This document shows positions 9,696 to 21,533 of a stretch of 64,000 nt of DNA, piece after piece. Below the pieces are notes generated by a model. It was not told the origin of the DNA and ran no database searches. It was given only the letters and a program-made list of their open reading frames with translations. The DNA comes from Iris pallida (lineage: Eukaryota; Streptophyta; Magnoliopsida; Asparagales; Iridaceae), in the NCBI GenBank assembly GCA_029216955.1, contig JANAVB010003400.1, forward strand, positions 10,887,654 to 10,951,653, in the 5' to 3' direction. The first letter of the stretch is position 1, and each line of letters starts with the position of its first letter. The position numbers were made by a program, and so were the translations under genes.

Positions 9696-12645
9696 GTGGA
9701 AGCCTGGTTAAATAATATTCAGATTTTCTTGAACATGCTTTAATATTAAATGAATAAATGATATTGAGATTAGATTGACCATGCTTTAATATTTTTCTCA
9801 ATAGGATAGTGGGTTCATGATATTCTTTAAAATTATGATATTTGCTTAAATTTTCGAGAAATGATATTAAAATTAACGTAAAAATTCGAACATACTTTGG
9901 AAAATAATATTAAAAATACTGTAAATATTAGAAAGATGGTTAATATGACAAAATGTCACAAAACAAAATTCGTTCTCTTCGAAAATATTATCATTAGAAA
10001 AGTAAAAAAAAGATTATCGTTAAAAAAATCAGATTTTTTTTTTAAAATAACTGAGCAGTAGGCGTTCAACACAACTTAAAACCGAAAAGACAAAAATATT
10101 TTAATGAGTGAAATATGCATTAAAAAAAATAAATTATTTAGTGAGCAACATGCATTAGAAAACAAAAACTTAATTAATTAATTAGTAAGCAACATATGTT
10201 TAAAATCCAAAAAAAATCCAATTACTGAACAGCAACATATGTTAGTAGCATGTGTTAAAAGTCAAAAAAATAAAAATAAATAATGGAAGCCTGATTAAAT
10301 GATATTCAAAATTTCTTGAACATGCTTTAATATTAAATGAATAAATAAAATTGAGATTAGATTGACCATGCTTTAATATTTTCTCAATAGGATAGTGGAT
10401 TCATGATATTCATTAAAAGTCAAAATATTTGCTTAAATTTTTGATAAATGATAATAAAATTAACGTAAAAATTCGAATATACTTTGGAAAATGATATTAA
10501 AAATATTGTAAATATTCGAAAGATGGTTAATATGACAAAATATCACAATAAAAAATATGTTCTCTTCAAAAATATTATCATTAGAAAAGTAAAAAATATT
10601 ATCGTTAAAAAACCAAGACAGATTTTTTTTAAAAATAAGTGAGCAGTAGGCGTTCAATACAAGTTAAAACCAAAAAAAGCAAATATTTTAATGGGTGAAA
10701 TATGCGTTAAAATAATAAACAAATAAGTGACCGACATGCATTAAAAAACAAAAAATAAATAAATTAATTAGTAAGCAACACACGTTTAAAATCCAAAAAA
10801 ATTCAATTACTGAACACCAACATACGTTAGCAGCATGCGTTAAAAATAAAATAAATTAAATAGTGGAAGCCTGATTAAATGATATTAAGATTTTTTTTGA
10901 CATGCTTTAATATTAAATAAATAAATGATATTGAGATTAGATTGACCATGCTTTAATATTTTCCTCAATAGGATAGTGGGTTCACAATATTCATTAAAAG
11001 TCAAAATTATGATATTTGCATAAATTATCATTAAATGATATTAAAATTAATGTAAAAGTTCGAATATACTTTGGAAAATGATATTAAAACTACTGTAAAT
11101 ATTAGAAAGATGGTTAATATGATAAAATGTCACAATAAAAAAATTCGTTCTCTTCGAAAATATTATAATTAGAAAAGTAAAAAATATTATCGTTAAAAAA
11201 CCAAAATATATTTTTTTTTAAAAATAAACGAGCAATAGGCGTTCAATACAACTTAAAACCAAAATAAAATAAAAATATTTTAATGAGTGAAATATGCGTT
11301 AAAAAAATAAATAAATTAGTGAGCAACATGCATTAGAAAACCAAAAATTAATAAATTAATTAGTAAGCAACATATGTTTAAAATCCAAAAAAATCCAGTT
11401 ACTGAACAGCAATATACGTTAACAGCAGGCGTTAAAAATCAAAAAAATTAAAGAGTGGAAGCCTGATTAAATGATATTCAGATTTTCTTAAACATGCTTT
11501 AATAATAAATGAATAAATGATATTGAGATTAGATTGACCATGCTTTAATATTTCTCAATAGGATAGTGGGTTCATGATATTCATTAAAAGTCAAAATTAT
11601 GATATTTGCTTAAATTTTCGATAAATGATATTAAAATTAACGTAAAAATTTGAATATAATTTGAAAAATGATAGTAAAAATACTGTAAATATTTGAAAGA
11701 TGGTTAATATGACAAAATGTCACAAAAAAATTCATTCTCTTCGAAAATATTATCAATAGAAAAGTAAAAAATATTATCATTAAAAAACCAAAACATATTT
11801 TTTTAAAAAATAAGTGGGCATTAGGCGTTCAATACAACTTAAAACCAAAAAAACAAAATAAAAATATTTTAATGAGTGAAATATGCGTTAAAAAATAAAT
11901 AAATTAGTAAGCAACTTTCATTAAAAAACCAAAAATAAATTAATTAATTATTAAGCAACATGCGTTTAGCATCAAAAAAAAAATTTCAATTACTGAACAG
12001 CAACATACGTTAGCAGCAGGCGTTAAAAATCAAAAAAAAATTAAATAGTGGAACCCTGATTAAATGATATTCAGATTTTCTTGAACATGCTTTAATATTA
12101 AATGAATAAATGATATTGAGATTAGATTGACCATGCTTTAATATTTTTCTCAATAGGATAGTGGGTTCATGGTATTCATTAAACGTCAAAATTATGATAT
12201 TTGCTTAAATTCTCGATAAATGATATTAAAATTAACGTAAAAATAAGGATATACTTTGGAAAATAATATTAAAAATACTGTAAATATTAGAAAGATGGTT
12301 AATATGACAAAATATCACAATAAAAAAAAATTTGTTCTCTTCAAAAATATTATCATTAGAAAAGTAAAAATATATTATCCTTAAAAAACCAAAACAAATT
12401 TTTTTTAAATAAGTGAGCAGTAGGCATTCAATGCAACTTAAAACCAAAAAAAATAAAAATATTTTAATGAGTAAAATATGCGTTAAAAAATAAATAAATT
12501 AGTGAGCAACATGAATTAAAAAACCAAAAATAAATAAATTAATTAGTAAGCAACATGCGTTTAAAATCAAAAAAAATTACAATTACTGAACAACAACATA
12601 CGTTAGCAGCAGGCGTTAAAAATAAAAAAAAAATAGTGAGTGAGC
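9696..12645. repeat. Tandem array, five units of about 590 bp
   Basis: Units start near 9696, 10282, 10863, 11455 and 12048, each at GTGGAAGCCTG or a close variant, giving lengths of roughly 581-598 bp. They are AT-rich and non-coding. Each unit repeats CATGCTTTAATATT twice near its start. Its second half holds about five shorter repeats of the form AGTGAGCAACATGCGTTAAA followed by A-rich DNA. Frames inside are short and not conserved between units. It looks like a local satellite with two levels of periodicity. Confidence 0.9.
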
Positions 12646-13335
12646 ATCAGGCGTTAAAAAAGAAATAAAAAGTATTTGGAATCATTGTCTTCTACAATAC
12701 ATGGGTCCTCTGTTATTGAGATAAACATTAGAATTAATAAAGTAAGCAGATTACTTGATGGCATGTCGTTACTAGCACGGTTATAGCAGCCGAGTGGAAA
12801 ATATAAGTGAGCAGGTTAATGTATAGTGGAAAATATACGTTAATGTAGGGTAAAAAATGTAAATATTGAATGTACAATGTCCAACAAATTATGGTAATCT
12901 AGGAGGGGTTTTTTTTAAATAAAGTGAGCAAGTTTATATGACTTACTATATCAGGTAAAGCCAAAGTTAATGTAAACACCTTTCACAATTTTCAATGCAA
13001 TTGTTTAGGATGTATTGATACATCCATGCATTACCTATGCTAGGTACCCCTTATATTTCACTACCTAGCTATAGGCATTTTCCTATTACCTATGTTACGT
13101 AAATTCCACCTACACCTACATAGATTAACCCTTATATCTTTATACCCTACCTAGTTATAGGGGTATTATCTATGCCCATGTAGTTCCCTCTACCCTACTT
13201 ACCTATACTTATACTTAGGTAAACCCATAACCCTAACTTAGTTGATCCCTAACACGTAGGTAGTCACCATTACCTACCCATGCTAGTTGCCACATAAACC
13301 CACACATACATATGGCTTAATATGGGTATTCATAT
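12646..13335. other. Unassigned stretch with CTACCTA-rich part
   Basis: It begins as a decayed extension of the array (AGTGAGCAAG-type words) and passes a palindrome at 13008-13025, GGATGTATTGATACATCC. From about 13026 it becomes a pyrimidine-rich run of irregular CCTA, TACCTA and CTATAGG words. The same style resumes after Copia-2 at 20027, so Copia-2 inserted into it. CATAT at 13331-13335 is the Copia-2 target duplication. I see no gene. Confidence 0.6.
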
Positions 13336-13369
13336 TGTTGGTATTTTTGCCTTTGGACTAGAAAAGATA

Positions 13370-13412
13370 GTCCCACATCGGCTACACCAAATGGTGAGTA
13401 TCTCAATATAAT
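13370..13412 (+). promoter_or_regulatory. Upstream USE-TATA module (Pol III-like spacing)
   Basis: GTCCCACATCG at 13370-13380 matches the plant snRNA upstream sequence element consensus RTCCCACATCG. TATAAT starts at 13407, with 26 bp between, so the centres are about three helical turns apart. The pair recurs at the same spacing in the right LTR (19158-19168 and 19195-19200) and in both Copia-1 LTRs. Copia-3 has the same USE with a 24-bp gap. Confidence 0.6.
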
Positions 13413-13431
13413 GCATTGCTTGTGTTGAGGT

Positions 13432-13486
13432 GTGCACATGAGGTGTAGTGGGGCACAAGTTTGTGCCATGTGGGAGTATTTTTTTT
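13432..13486 (+). ncRNA. Possible short Pol III-type RNA with hairpin and oligo-T end
   Basis: If the upstream TATA box is used, transcription should start near 13432-13437. The next bases contain GGCACAA GT TTGTGCC (13452-13467), a perfect 7-bp stem, followed by TGTGGGAGTA and a run of eight T (13479-13486), a typical Pol III stop. The right LTR of this copy and the left LTR of Copia-1 have five T. The right LTR of Copia-1 has four. This is inference only. Confidence 0.2.
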
Positions 13487-13680
13487 AGAAGGAAAAAGGA
13501 TTAATTTCAACAAGGATGCAAGTTGATTTTTGTTGTGCGGACTCGGACTCGGACACAGAATCCAGGATATCTCATGCATGCACGGGAGTGTTCGGGGGGT
13601 AGTCGTGGACTGGCACACTTCTATGCTGATTGTGGGATGATCTAAAATATCAAACACTATTTTTGAGTATTGGTATTTTA

Positions 13681-13732
13681 GTCCCACATCGGATAGAAGA
13701 AGAGGTGAAGTCTCAACTCCACTCTATAAATA
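13681..13732 (+). promoter_or_regulatory. Downstream USE-TATA module (Pol II-like spacing)
   Basis: A second GTCCCACATCG at 13681-13691 precedes TATAAATA at 13725-13732 with 33 bp between, centres about four helical turns apart as in Pol II snRNA genes. The right LTR has the same arrangement (19474-19484 and 19518-19525). This TATA box is the likely start of the retrotransposon genomic RNA. Confidence 0.65.
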
Positions 13733-14247
13733 GAGCCCATTGGCCTCCTTTGAAAGATGCACCAAGAAGAGAGTTAAGGGAGTCTGTAAAGTCCAGGAAG
13801 CCCGTTCAAGTCTCAAATATTGACTTACGAGCGTTCTAGAAGTTCTTCGTGAACTTGCTGGTTCCTGGAAGCAGTGGTGGGGCGAATCTTGCTTTGAGCA
13901 ATGGTGATCTTAATCACCCCAGCAAGAACCTTTCCTCTTCTTCTTTCTTCTCCTTCGTCTGAATTGTAACTCAGTTCTGTCTGTTTGCAACTGCGATTGC
14001 AAGGAAGAACGTGGGATTTATTTTCTGAATTCAGTTATGTCCATCAGCAACTGCGATTGCGAGGAAGAACGTGAGATTTACTTTCTGATTATTGTTGCTT
14101 TTGTAATCAGATTTATATTATAGTGTTCCTCTTGGATCTCGAGAATAATCAAAAGGTGAACGTTTGTTGAACCTCTGATCTCGACATCGAGTCTACCATC
14201 TTTAATCAAGCCCCGGGACTAACAATCTCAAAGCAAGATCCTTGTAG

Positions 14248-15093
14248 ATGGAGAACTCTCGTGCTTCTTCCATCGATACCAGCTTTAACAAGTTGGAGAA
14301 ATTCGACGGAGAACATTTTTAAATCTGGAAGAGGAAGGTCACCCTTAATCTTTAACTTGTGGACGTAGACCATGTGTTGATTGATGATGAACCGACAATT
14401 CCAGAAGGAGGAACTGCCGAAGCTATTGCTGCTGCACTCGTCAAGCAGAGCAAATGGAAGAGAGAAAATAGCATATGTAAACTGCTGATTCTCAATTCTA
14501 TGGAAGACTCTCTGGCAGAGTCATTTTCCAAGAAGGAGAAAGCCAAAAAGATCTGGGATTCTTTGGGTAAGCTATATGAATATGATGAGAACAGGTCCAA
14601 AATCTTCATCGTCGAGAAGTACCATAAGTGGCTCTTCGATGACGAGATGGCGATGCTACCTCAAGTGAAGGAATTCCTGAAGTTGCGCCAGAAGTTAGAT
14701 GATGAGAAGATGTCCCTCGTCGACAAGTTTGTCGTTGGAGGGATAGTCTCGAAACTTTCTACTGGTTGGAGCAACTTCTATGCTAGAATGCATCGAAAGA
14801 AGCTGGACATTAGCTTGGAAGATCTCCTACAAGAGATCCACGTTGAGGACGAAATGCGATCTCAACAGAAGATGGACTCTCTGTCCAACCAACTAGCTAA
14901 GGCCAACTTGGTACAGACAAAAGAGTTCAAGGGGAAGCAGGTGGCTTCTCATCACAAGAAGAAGGACTCCACTAATCTGAAAGTGAAGGGTCCTTCGTTC
15001 GAGCAACAGAAGTCCAAGTCCCAAGTGACTTGCTTTAACTGTGACAAGAATGGCCACTACATGAGTGAATACAAATCCAAGCCCAAACCATAA
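14248..15093 (+). pseudogene. Copia-2 gag, broken
   Basis: The ATG at 14248-14250 is 23 bp after the LTR. Two TAA stops (14320-14322 and 14353-14355) interrupt the N-terminal part at the Gln codons also lost in Copia-1. From 14356 the frame is open for about 245 codons, with KIWDSLGKLYEYDENRSK and VEKYHKWLFDDEM. The zinc knuckle is CFNCDKNGHYMSEY, lacking its last Cys. A TAA at 15091-15093 ends it where Copia-3 reads on into protease. Confidence 0.9.
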
Positions 15094-16461
15094 TAGCACG
15101 GTATGGCTAAACTTGGTTATTTAGATTACTTAACTTGGTTGCTATTATTGCACAGGTTGAGTTATCTAGCGTGGTAGCTGACTAGTGGTCTGACACTAGT
15201 GCATCTGACCACGTGTGCTCTCAAAGGAGCTGTTCACCAAGGACGAGCCATGTTATGACGAAGGTCTCGATGGCGAACATATATCTAGCAAAAGTTCTAA
15301 ATATCGAGATAGTGGTTATTGACCACCGACAAGGACACTGGAATGTGTGTTGCATGTACCAGAGATTTTTTGGCGATCTGATCTCAGAAAGTCTGTTATC
15401 TGATATAGAATTGAAAGATGGACATTCGTACTAGCCAGATGGTAATTTCTTGGCGAGGAACATGCTTCGAATCGGTGCTGAAGGAATGTTCGAACTTCTG
15501 CTGATGGCAATGAAGTTACTTCATTGAGTGGATTGAGAGTTGTTCTATGACAGAAGCAGACTCAAGCTGTCCTACCGGGACCTTATCTTCGGAATATGGG
15601 GGTAAGGAGGTGGAGGAGTTTAAGGTCTGTATAGATACAAGACTGTTGGGAAGCTGCTCAGATGATTGAACTAAAGTACTGATCATCTGGAGTTAGTACA
15701 CTCAGATATCTGTGACTTTTATCAATTCTCCACAGAGGCCGGTTCGAAGTGTTTCTCGAAGTGCACGTTCGCATGACTTCTCAAGTAGAAGGATGCAGCA
15801 TTCGAGTAGTTCAGAGACTTCAGGGCTAAAGCTGAACGTTAAACCGATCTACAACTACTCAGAAATGATCGAGTTGTAGAGTATAGGTCTCATGAATTTG
15901 TATTGTTCTGCAAAGAACATAGAATCATCAATGAGACTACTGCTCCGTATTCTTCTCAATCTAACGGGATAGCGGAGAGGAAGAACAGAATGTTGACAGA
16001 AATGATGAACTCAATGCTGATAACTACGGGTCTTCATAAATGCTAATGGGGAGAAGCTGCATTGACGGCCACTTTTATTCTAAATAGAGTGCCTATGCAA
16101 CTTCGGACGTAACTCCTCATGAACACTGGTTCAAAGTCAGACCTAAATTGAATGTCATTCGAGTGTGGGGATCTCTGGCTTATGTGAAGCTCCGAGATCT
16201 CAAGATTCAGAAGCTGGGGACTAGGACTACGAAGATGATCTTCTTGGGGTATGCCGAGAAGAGTGATGCTCGTAAAGTTTTTGATATTGAGTCAAATCAT
16301 ATCATCGAATCCCGTGAAGACAATTTACAAGGCACAAGAATATTATTCTTACGGATAAATCGGAGAACAATAAGGGTGCGTAAGAAACTGAAGTTTTCAA
16401 TAAAGAAGTAGTCCAAGAAGATGTTGTTGAAACAACGGTTGAACCAAAACTCGCTGAGCCG
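15094..16461 (+). pseudogene. Copia-2 protease and integrase remnants
   Basis: 15213-15434 corresponds to the decayed protease region also seen in Copia-1. Around 15900-16070 the integrase core is visible (NETTAPYS, SNGIAERKN-like) but carries frame changes and a stop near 16044. 16148-16411 keeps the integrase C-terminal part (VRVWGSLAYVKL) before a frame change near 16320. No continuous integrase can be read. Confidence 0.75.
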
Positions 16462-17775
16462 TTGTTGAAGCGAGCGAGGAGGCTGAAGAACTTCGGAGAT
16501 GACTTCATCATCTATCATGTGGAAGCAGATCCGCTTACCTATGATGAGGCGATGAAGACCAGAGATGATATTTTCTGGAAGGAGGCGATTGACAATGAAA
16601 TTGATTCCATCACCTCAAATAACACTTTGGTGTTGGTTGATCTTCCAAAAGGAGCGAAACCCATCGGATGCAAATGGATCTTCAAGAAGAAGATGAAAGC
16701 ACATGGAACTATTGACAAGTTCAAGGCCAGGTTGGTGGCCAAGGGGTTTTCTCAAAAGCAGGGGATCGACTACTTTGACACGTATGCTCCAGGAGCCCGG
16801 ATGACCACCATCAGAATGTTGATTGCTCTCGCAGCGATACATAAGATGGTGATACATCAGATGGATGTGAAAACGGTATTCCTGAATGGCGAGCTGACCG
16901 AAGAGATCTACATGCAACAACCAGAAGGGTTTGTCATCAAAGGTCTTGAAGACAAAGTATGCAAGTTGGTAAAATCTCTGTACGGTTTAAAGCAAGCTCC
17001 CAAAATGTGGCATGAGAAGTTTGACAAAGTCATAAGGTCAAATGGCTACAGGGTCAGTGAAATAGACAAGTATGTCTATACGAAGTTTGCTGACGGAAGA
17101 GGAGTCATCATTTGTCTATACGTGGACGACATGCTAATCCTAGGTACGGATATAAGCTGTGTCACAGAGACAAAGAAGTTTCTCTCGACGAAGTTCAGTA
17201 TGAAGGACTTGGGTGATGCTGATGTTATCTTGGGACTCAAGATCATCCGGACAGACACTGGACTAGCGTTGTCACAGTCTCACTATGTTGAGAAGATGAT
17301 CACTCATTACGGGTATCAGGATCTTCTAGGGATCGATACGCCGTACAGGTGTGATCTGAAGCTGAAGCCTAATTCAGGGAAAAGCGTCAGGCAGCTGGAG
17401 TATGCAAGCATAATCGGGTGTTTGATGTATGCTACTACTGCCACAAGGCCTGAGATAGCTTTCGCCGTAGGAATGCTGAGTCGTTTCACGAGCAATCCAG
17501 GCATTGAGCACTGGAAAGCTGTGAAACGGGTTATGAGATATCTCAAGAAGACTCAGACATATGCACTGCACTACAGCGGAGATCCACCGATAGTGGAAGG
17601 CTTCAGTGATATCAGTTGTTGCTCAGAAGTGGAGAGCGAGAGGTCCACAGGTGGATACATTTTCACAATAGGTGGAGCTGCTATATCGTGGAAATTGAAG
17701 AAGCAGACTATGCTCTCGCGGTCATCCATAGAATCTGAGTTCTGTGCACTTGATACCGCAGTGGAGGAAGCATAA
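16462..17775 (+). pseudogene. Copia-2 reverse transcriptase and RNase H start
   Basis: A 437-residue open frame with the RT_copia domain: KPIGCKWIFKKKMKA near residue 70, then HQMDVKTVFLNGEL, SLYGLKQAPKMWHEKFD and the intact catalytic motif YVDDMLILG near residues 220-228. RNase H begins after about residue 330. The frame stops at TAA 17773-17775, where Copia-3 has GAG-type Glu before WLWKL. This is the best-preserved reverse transcriptase of the Copia-1/Copia-2 pair, but it has no upstream protein context. Confidence 0.9.
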
Positions 17776-18066
17776 TGGCTTCGGAAGCTCATGTATGATC
17801 TTCCAGTGGTTGGGGCACAAATACTGGGGATACCGATATACTGCGACAATTAGGTGACTGCAGCGGTGGCATCAAATGACCTCTTCAACGGGAAAAAAAT
17901 GACTGTGCGGTTCAAGCACAGGGGAGTACACGATCTCATCAAGAGGGGTGTTATTTAAGTGATTGATGTTCGGAGTCAGGAGAACCTGGCGGATTCGTTC
18001 ACCAAGGGCCTCAAGCGCCAGCTGGTCGATGACACAACTTGTAAAATGGGCTTGAAGGCATTCTGA
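17776..18066 (+). pseudogene. Copia-2 RNase H C-terminus, broken
   Basis: It continues in the same frame as the reverse transcriptase, with stops after EEA, after IYCDN (TAG near 17852, a Gln codon in Copia-1) and near 17956. ENLADSFTKGLKRQLVDD marks the C-terminus. The natural stop is TGA at 18064-18066. Copia-3 has a TAG at the same CDN position. Confidence 0.85.
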
Positions 18067-18329
18067 TATTGTGTTATTACAATCCTACCATAAAGTTTTA
18101 TGCTATTAGTTCAAAGAGAAATCTACTAGGCATCTAGCTTTTGGTTCAAGGGAGGACTATTAACCAGAAGAATATCATGAATGGTGGGTACTTGTCCTTT
18201 GTGACAAGGAGAGGTTACGGACCTACAACCACTGTTGTCTACTGTTATTTTCTATAAAAAACGAATCCTGTGGGTAGGTTGTCTTAAATGCCTTAATGAG
18301 TTCTCAGGCAGAGTGAATGCCTGGAGTGC

Positions 18330-18798
18330 TTTACAGGAAGCACGGTAGCGCAGCACTACAAGGAGTGTAACTCCATCCTATAGTGGGATGACTCCACCAT
18401 GAGGTTCCCAGGTAGGGATAATACCTCGGCTTTGCAAGCCAAGTCACAGCGGAGTAGCACCGCAAATAGGCAGGTAGCCTAATGCTGTATGATAATCGTA
18501 ATAAAGAGAGGTAGACAGCACTACAAAGAGGACGATGTCCACATATTACAGTGGCATAACACCACGAAGAGGTACCAGGTAGGGTAAAGCCTCGGCTTTG
18601 TGAGCCATGTCATAGCGGCGTAACACCGCACGGAAGCACAAGGCTTCATGCTGGGTAGTTTGGCACTACAAAGAGGCATGTGACCTCATGCTACAGTAGT
18701 ATGACACTACGATGAGGTACCCAGGTGGGGTAAAGCCTCGGCTTTAAGCCATGTCATAGCGGCATAGCACCGCAAAGAAGCGCAATGCTTCATGCCAT
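18330..18798 (+). repeat. Three-unit hairpin array between pol and 3' LTR (Copia-2)
   Basis: Reverse complement of the array in Copia-1, at the equivalent place in the element. AAAGCC..GGCTTT, GCGGTG..CGCCGC-type, CCTCAT..ATGAGG and GTAG..CTAC inverted repeats recur in each unit. Confidence 0.85.
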
Positions 18799-19107
18799 GA
18801 CTCTTTATAAAGAAATCACCTATAGTGTATGGACAGAGATATCAGGCCGTCTCTTGATGGTAAACTTGTAGACGCCCAAAAATTATACACTGAAACCAGG
18901 CTGGCATAAGGCCTTCAAAGTACAGCCAGAAGCACAATTGATGTCATTATGTGAGTAGGAAGAATTGCAGTTATGGTACAGAATTCAAGGCTTAGTCCAT
19001 TCTTGTATCATGCTGTTATTTAACCTATACGGAAGATTCAAGTCGTATCGACATCTCTCCTAATGCATGATGGGCAATTATTTTGTGGAACGCTCAACCC
19101 ATATATT

Positions 19108-19123
19108 GAGATATATGGGGGAT
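19108..19123 (+). other. Polypurine tract of Copia-2
   Basis: GAGATATATGGGGGAT directly precedes the 3' LTR start TGTTGG at 19124 and is identical to the Copia-1 tract. Confidence 0.8.
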
Positions 19124-20021
19124 TGTTGGTGTTTTTGCCTTTGGACTAGAAAAGATAGTCCCACATCGGCTACACCAAATGGTGAGTATCTCAATATAAT
19201 GCATTGCTTGTGTTGAGGTGTGCACATGAGGTGAAGTGGGGCACAAGTTTGTGCCATGTGGGAGTATTTTTCTAGAAGGAAAAAGGATTAATTTCAACAA
19301 GGATGCAAGTTAATTTTTGTTGTGCGGACTCGGACTCGGACTCGGACACAGACTCCAGGATATCTCGTGCATGCATGGGAGTGTTCGGGGGGTAGGCGTG
19401 GACTGGCACACTTATATGCTGATTTTGGGATGATCTAAAATATCAAACTCTATTTTTGAGTATTGGTATTTTAGTCCCACATCGGATAGAAGAAGAGGTA
19501 AAGTCTCAACTCCACTCTATAAATAGAGCCCCTTGGCCTCCTTTGAAAGATGCACCAAGAAGAGAGTTAAGGGAGTCTGTTAAGTCCAGGAAGCCCGCTC
19601 AAGTCTCAAATATTGACTTACGAGCGTTCCAGAAGTTCTTCGTGAACTTGCTGGTTCCTGGAAGCAGATCGTGGTGGGGCGAATCTTGCTTTGAGCAACG
19701 GTGATCTTAATCACCCTAGCAAGAACCTTTCCTCTTCTTCTTTCTTCTCCTTCGTCTGAATTGTAACTCAGTTCTGTCCGTTTGCAACTGCAATTGCAAG
19801 GAAGAACGTAGGATTTATTTTCTGAACTCAGTTCTGTCCGTCAGCAACTGCGATTGCGAGGAAGAACGTGAGATTTACTTTCTGATTATTGTTGCTTTTG
19901 TAATCAAATTTATATTATAGTGTTCCTCTTGGATCTCGAGAATAATCAGAAGGTGAATGTTTGTTGAACCTCTGATCTCGACATCGAGTCTACCATCTTT
20001 GATCAAGCCCCAGGACTAACA
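19124..20021 (+). repeat. Copia-2 3' LTR
   Basis: 898 bp, TGTTGGTGTTTTTGCC to GGACTAACA. Same modules as the 5' LTR, with the T-run after the hairpin reduced to five (19267-19271). The target duplication CATAT follows at 20022-20026. Confidence 0.95.
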
Positions 20022-21399
20022 CATATATCATTCCCCTACCTATACACAAATAGTTATTCCTCTATATATAACATCACCTATGACTTCATATGTATCCAAC
20101 ATGTACATTTAGGTTTCTACTTACCAATTCCTTACACATCCATTTACTTAAAGATTGCCATTATATCTAACACTCACATATACACATAACATAAGACACT
20201 CACACACACAACTCAACTAGACACGCAAACAGGGAACACATAGGTTCCTGGCCTACGCAGAGAACCTCCCACTCAATCCTAATACTTTGGTAAACCCTGT
20301 ATAGTGCAGACCCCTAACCAAAGCACCTATTGTGGTGTTCCCCTGTTAGCTGCTAAATAGCAATACTTTGCATACTTGTTGCCAGCCAAGCACAGGCCAC
20401 GAGACCCTGCTACTACGGCCGTCTCTATGCCTATGCTAGGATTCCCTTACCCTCTCCTTGCTTTACCAGTCACTTGTATTACCAGGTTACCACCAAGGCC
20501 TAAGACCCTGTTCAACATTTTATTACAGTACAATGCACTGCCTATACTTCACTCGATTCCCTTAAAACCAAAGCCCTCTACTAAACCTATCACTCAAAAT
20601 CACAAACACTTATGCTAATTGCACCAACCGGACCTGCCTACCCTGACTATGCTTCCACTTGATACCAGGCCAAGCTTACAACTGATACCCCCTTGAATTT
20701 CCCTCTTTCCTTTCACATAGGCCAATGGGCCACTGCCTTACCTGTGCATCACTAACACTCACAAAATCCCGTCTCCCTGCTGCTTTTGACTGATACCATT
20801 CTTCCGCTATTCTGATACTCTATATTAACACTCACAAATGGCCAATCATGGCCCAAACCTGTACACAAAACACTGGCCTATGGCCTGTCCTACAGTGGCC
20901 AATTGACATGCTGCCAAGTTACAGGTCCAAACAGGACCTCCGCCTAATTTCTGGGCAAAACAGCAATGGAAATCCCTTCCAAAAAACTGTGCAAACACTG
21001 TACAATAGACCCCTCCCCCCTTTCATGTGAAACCTAGGGAGAATACTCCCCCTATGCACTCTCCTATACTACTGTCACATGGACAATACACAAAACACTC
21101 AAGACACTTAGACACACTCTCACTAATCCTCTCACAGAGTTACTTTGACACAGGGAGTGGATTAACACCACTCTCACTAATCCTCTCACAAGGTCACTTT
21201 GACAAAAGGAGTGGACTGACACCATACTTGACACTCAAGCTCAAACATATAGCACACACACACACACATAAGCACATTACATACATTTATATTTGTAGGA
21301 TACACTTGACACACACATATATACATATATAATATATAGATACTCACAATAGTTAGAGACTCACCCTACATATTTCTCAATCCTGATATACCCCCACTA

Positions 21400-21533
<134 letters not shown>

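Larger units (their letters stand above)
13336..14224 (+). repeat. Copia-2 5' LTR
   Basis: 889 bp. It starts TGTTGGTATTTTTGCC and ends GGGACTAACA. It carries both promoter modules, the GGCACAAGTTTGTGCC palindrome with an 8-T run after it, and a short GGACTC simple repeat near 13540. The gag ATG is only 23 bp beyond its end. Confidence 0.95.
13336..20021 (+). mobile_element. Copia-2, complete but decayed Ty1/copia retrotransposon
   Basis: LTRs at 13336-14224 and 19124-20021, TGTTGG to AACA, with target duplication CATAT at 13331-13335 and 20022-20026. Domain order is gag, protease remnant, integrase, reverse transcriptase, RNase H, then a hairpin array and polypurine tract. It is the same family as Copia-1 and shares two gag stops and other damage with it, but lies in the opposite orientation about 3.6 kb away with its own target duplication, so it is an independent insertion. 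Confidence 0.95.
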
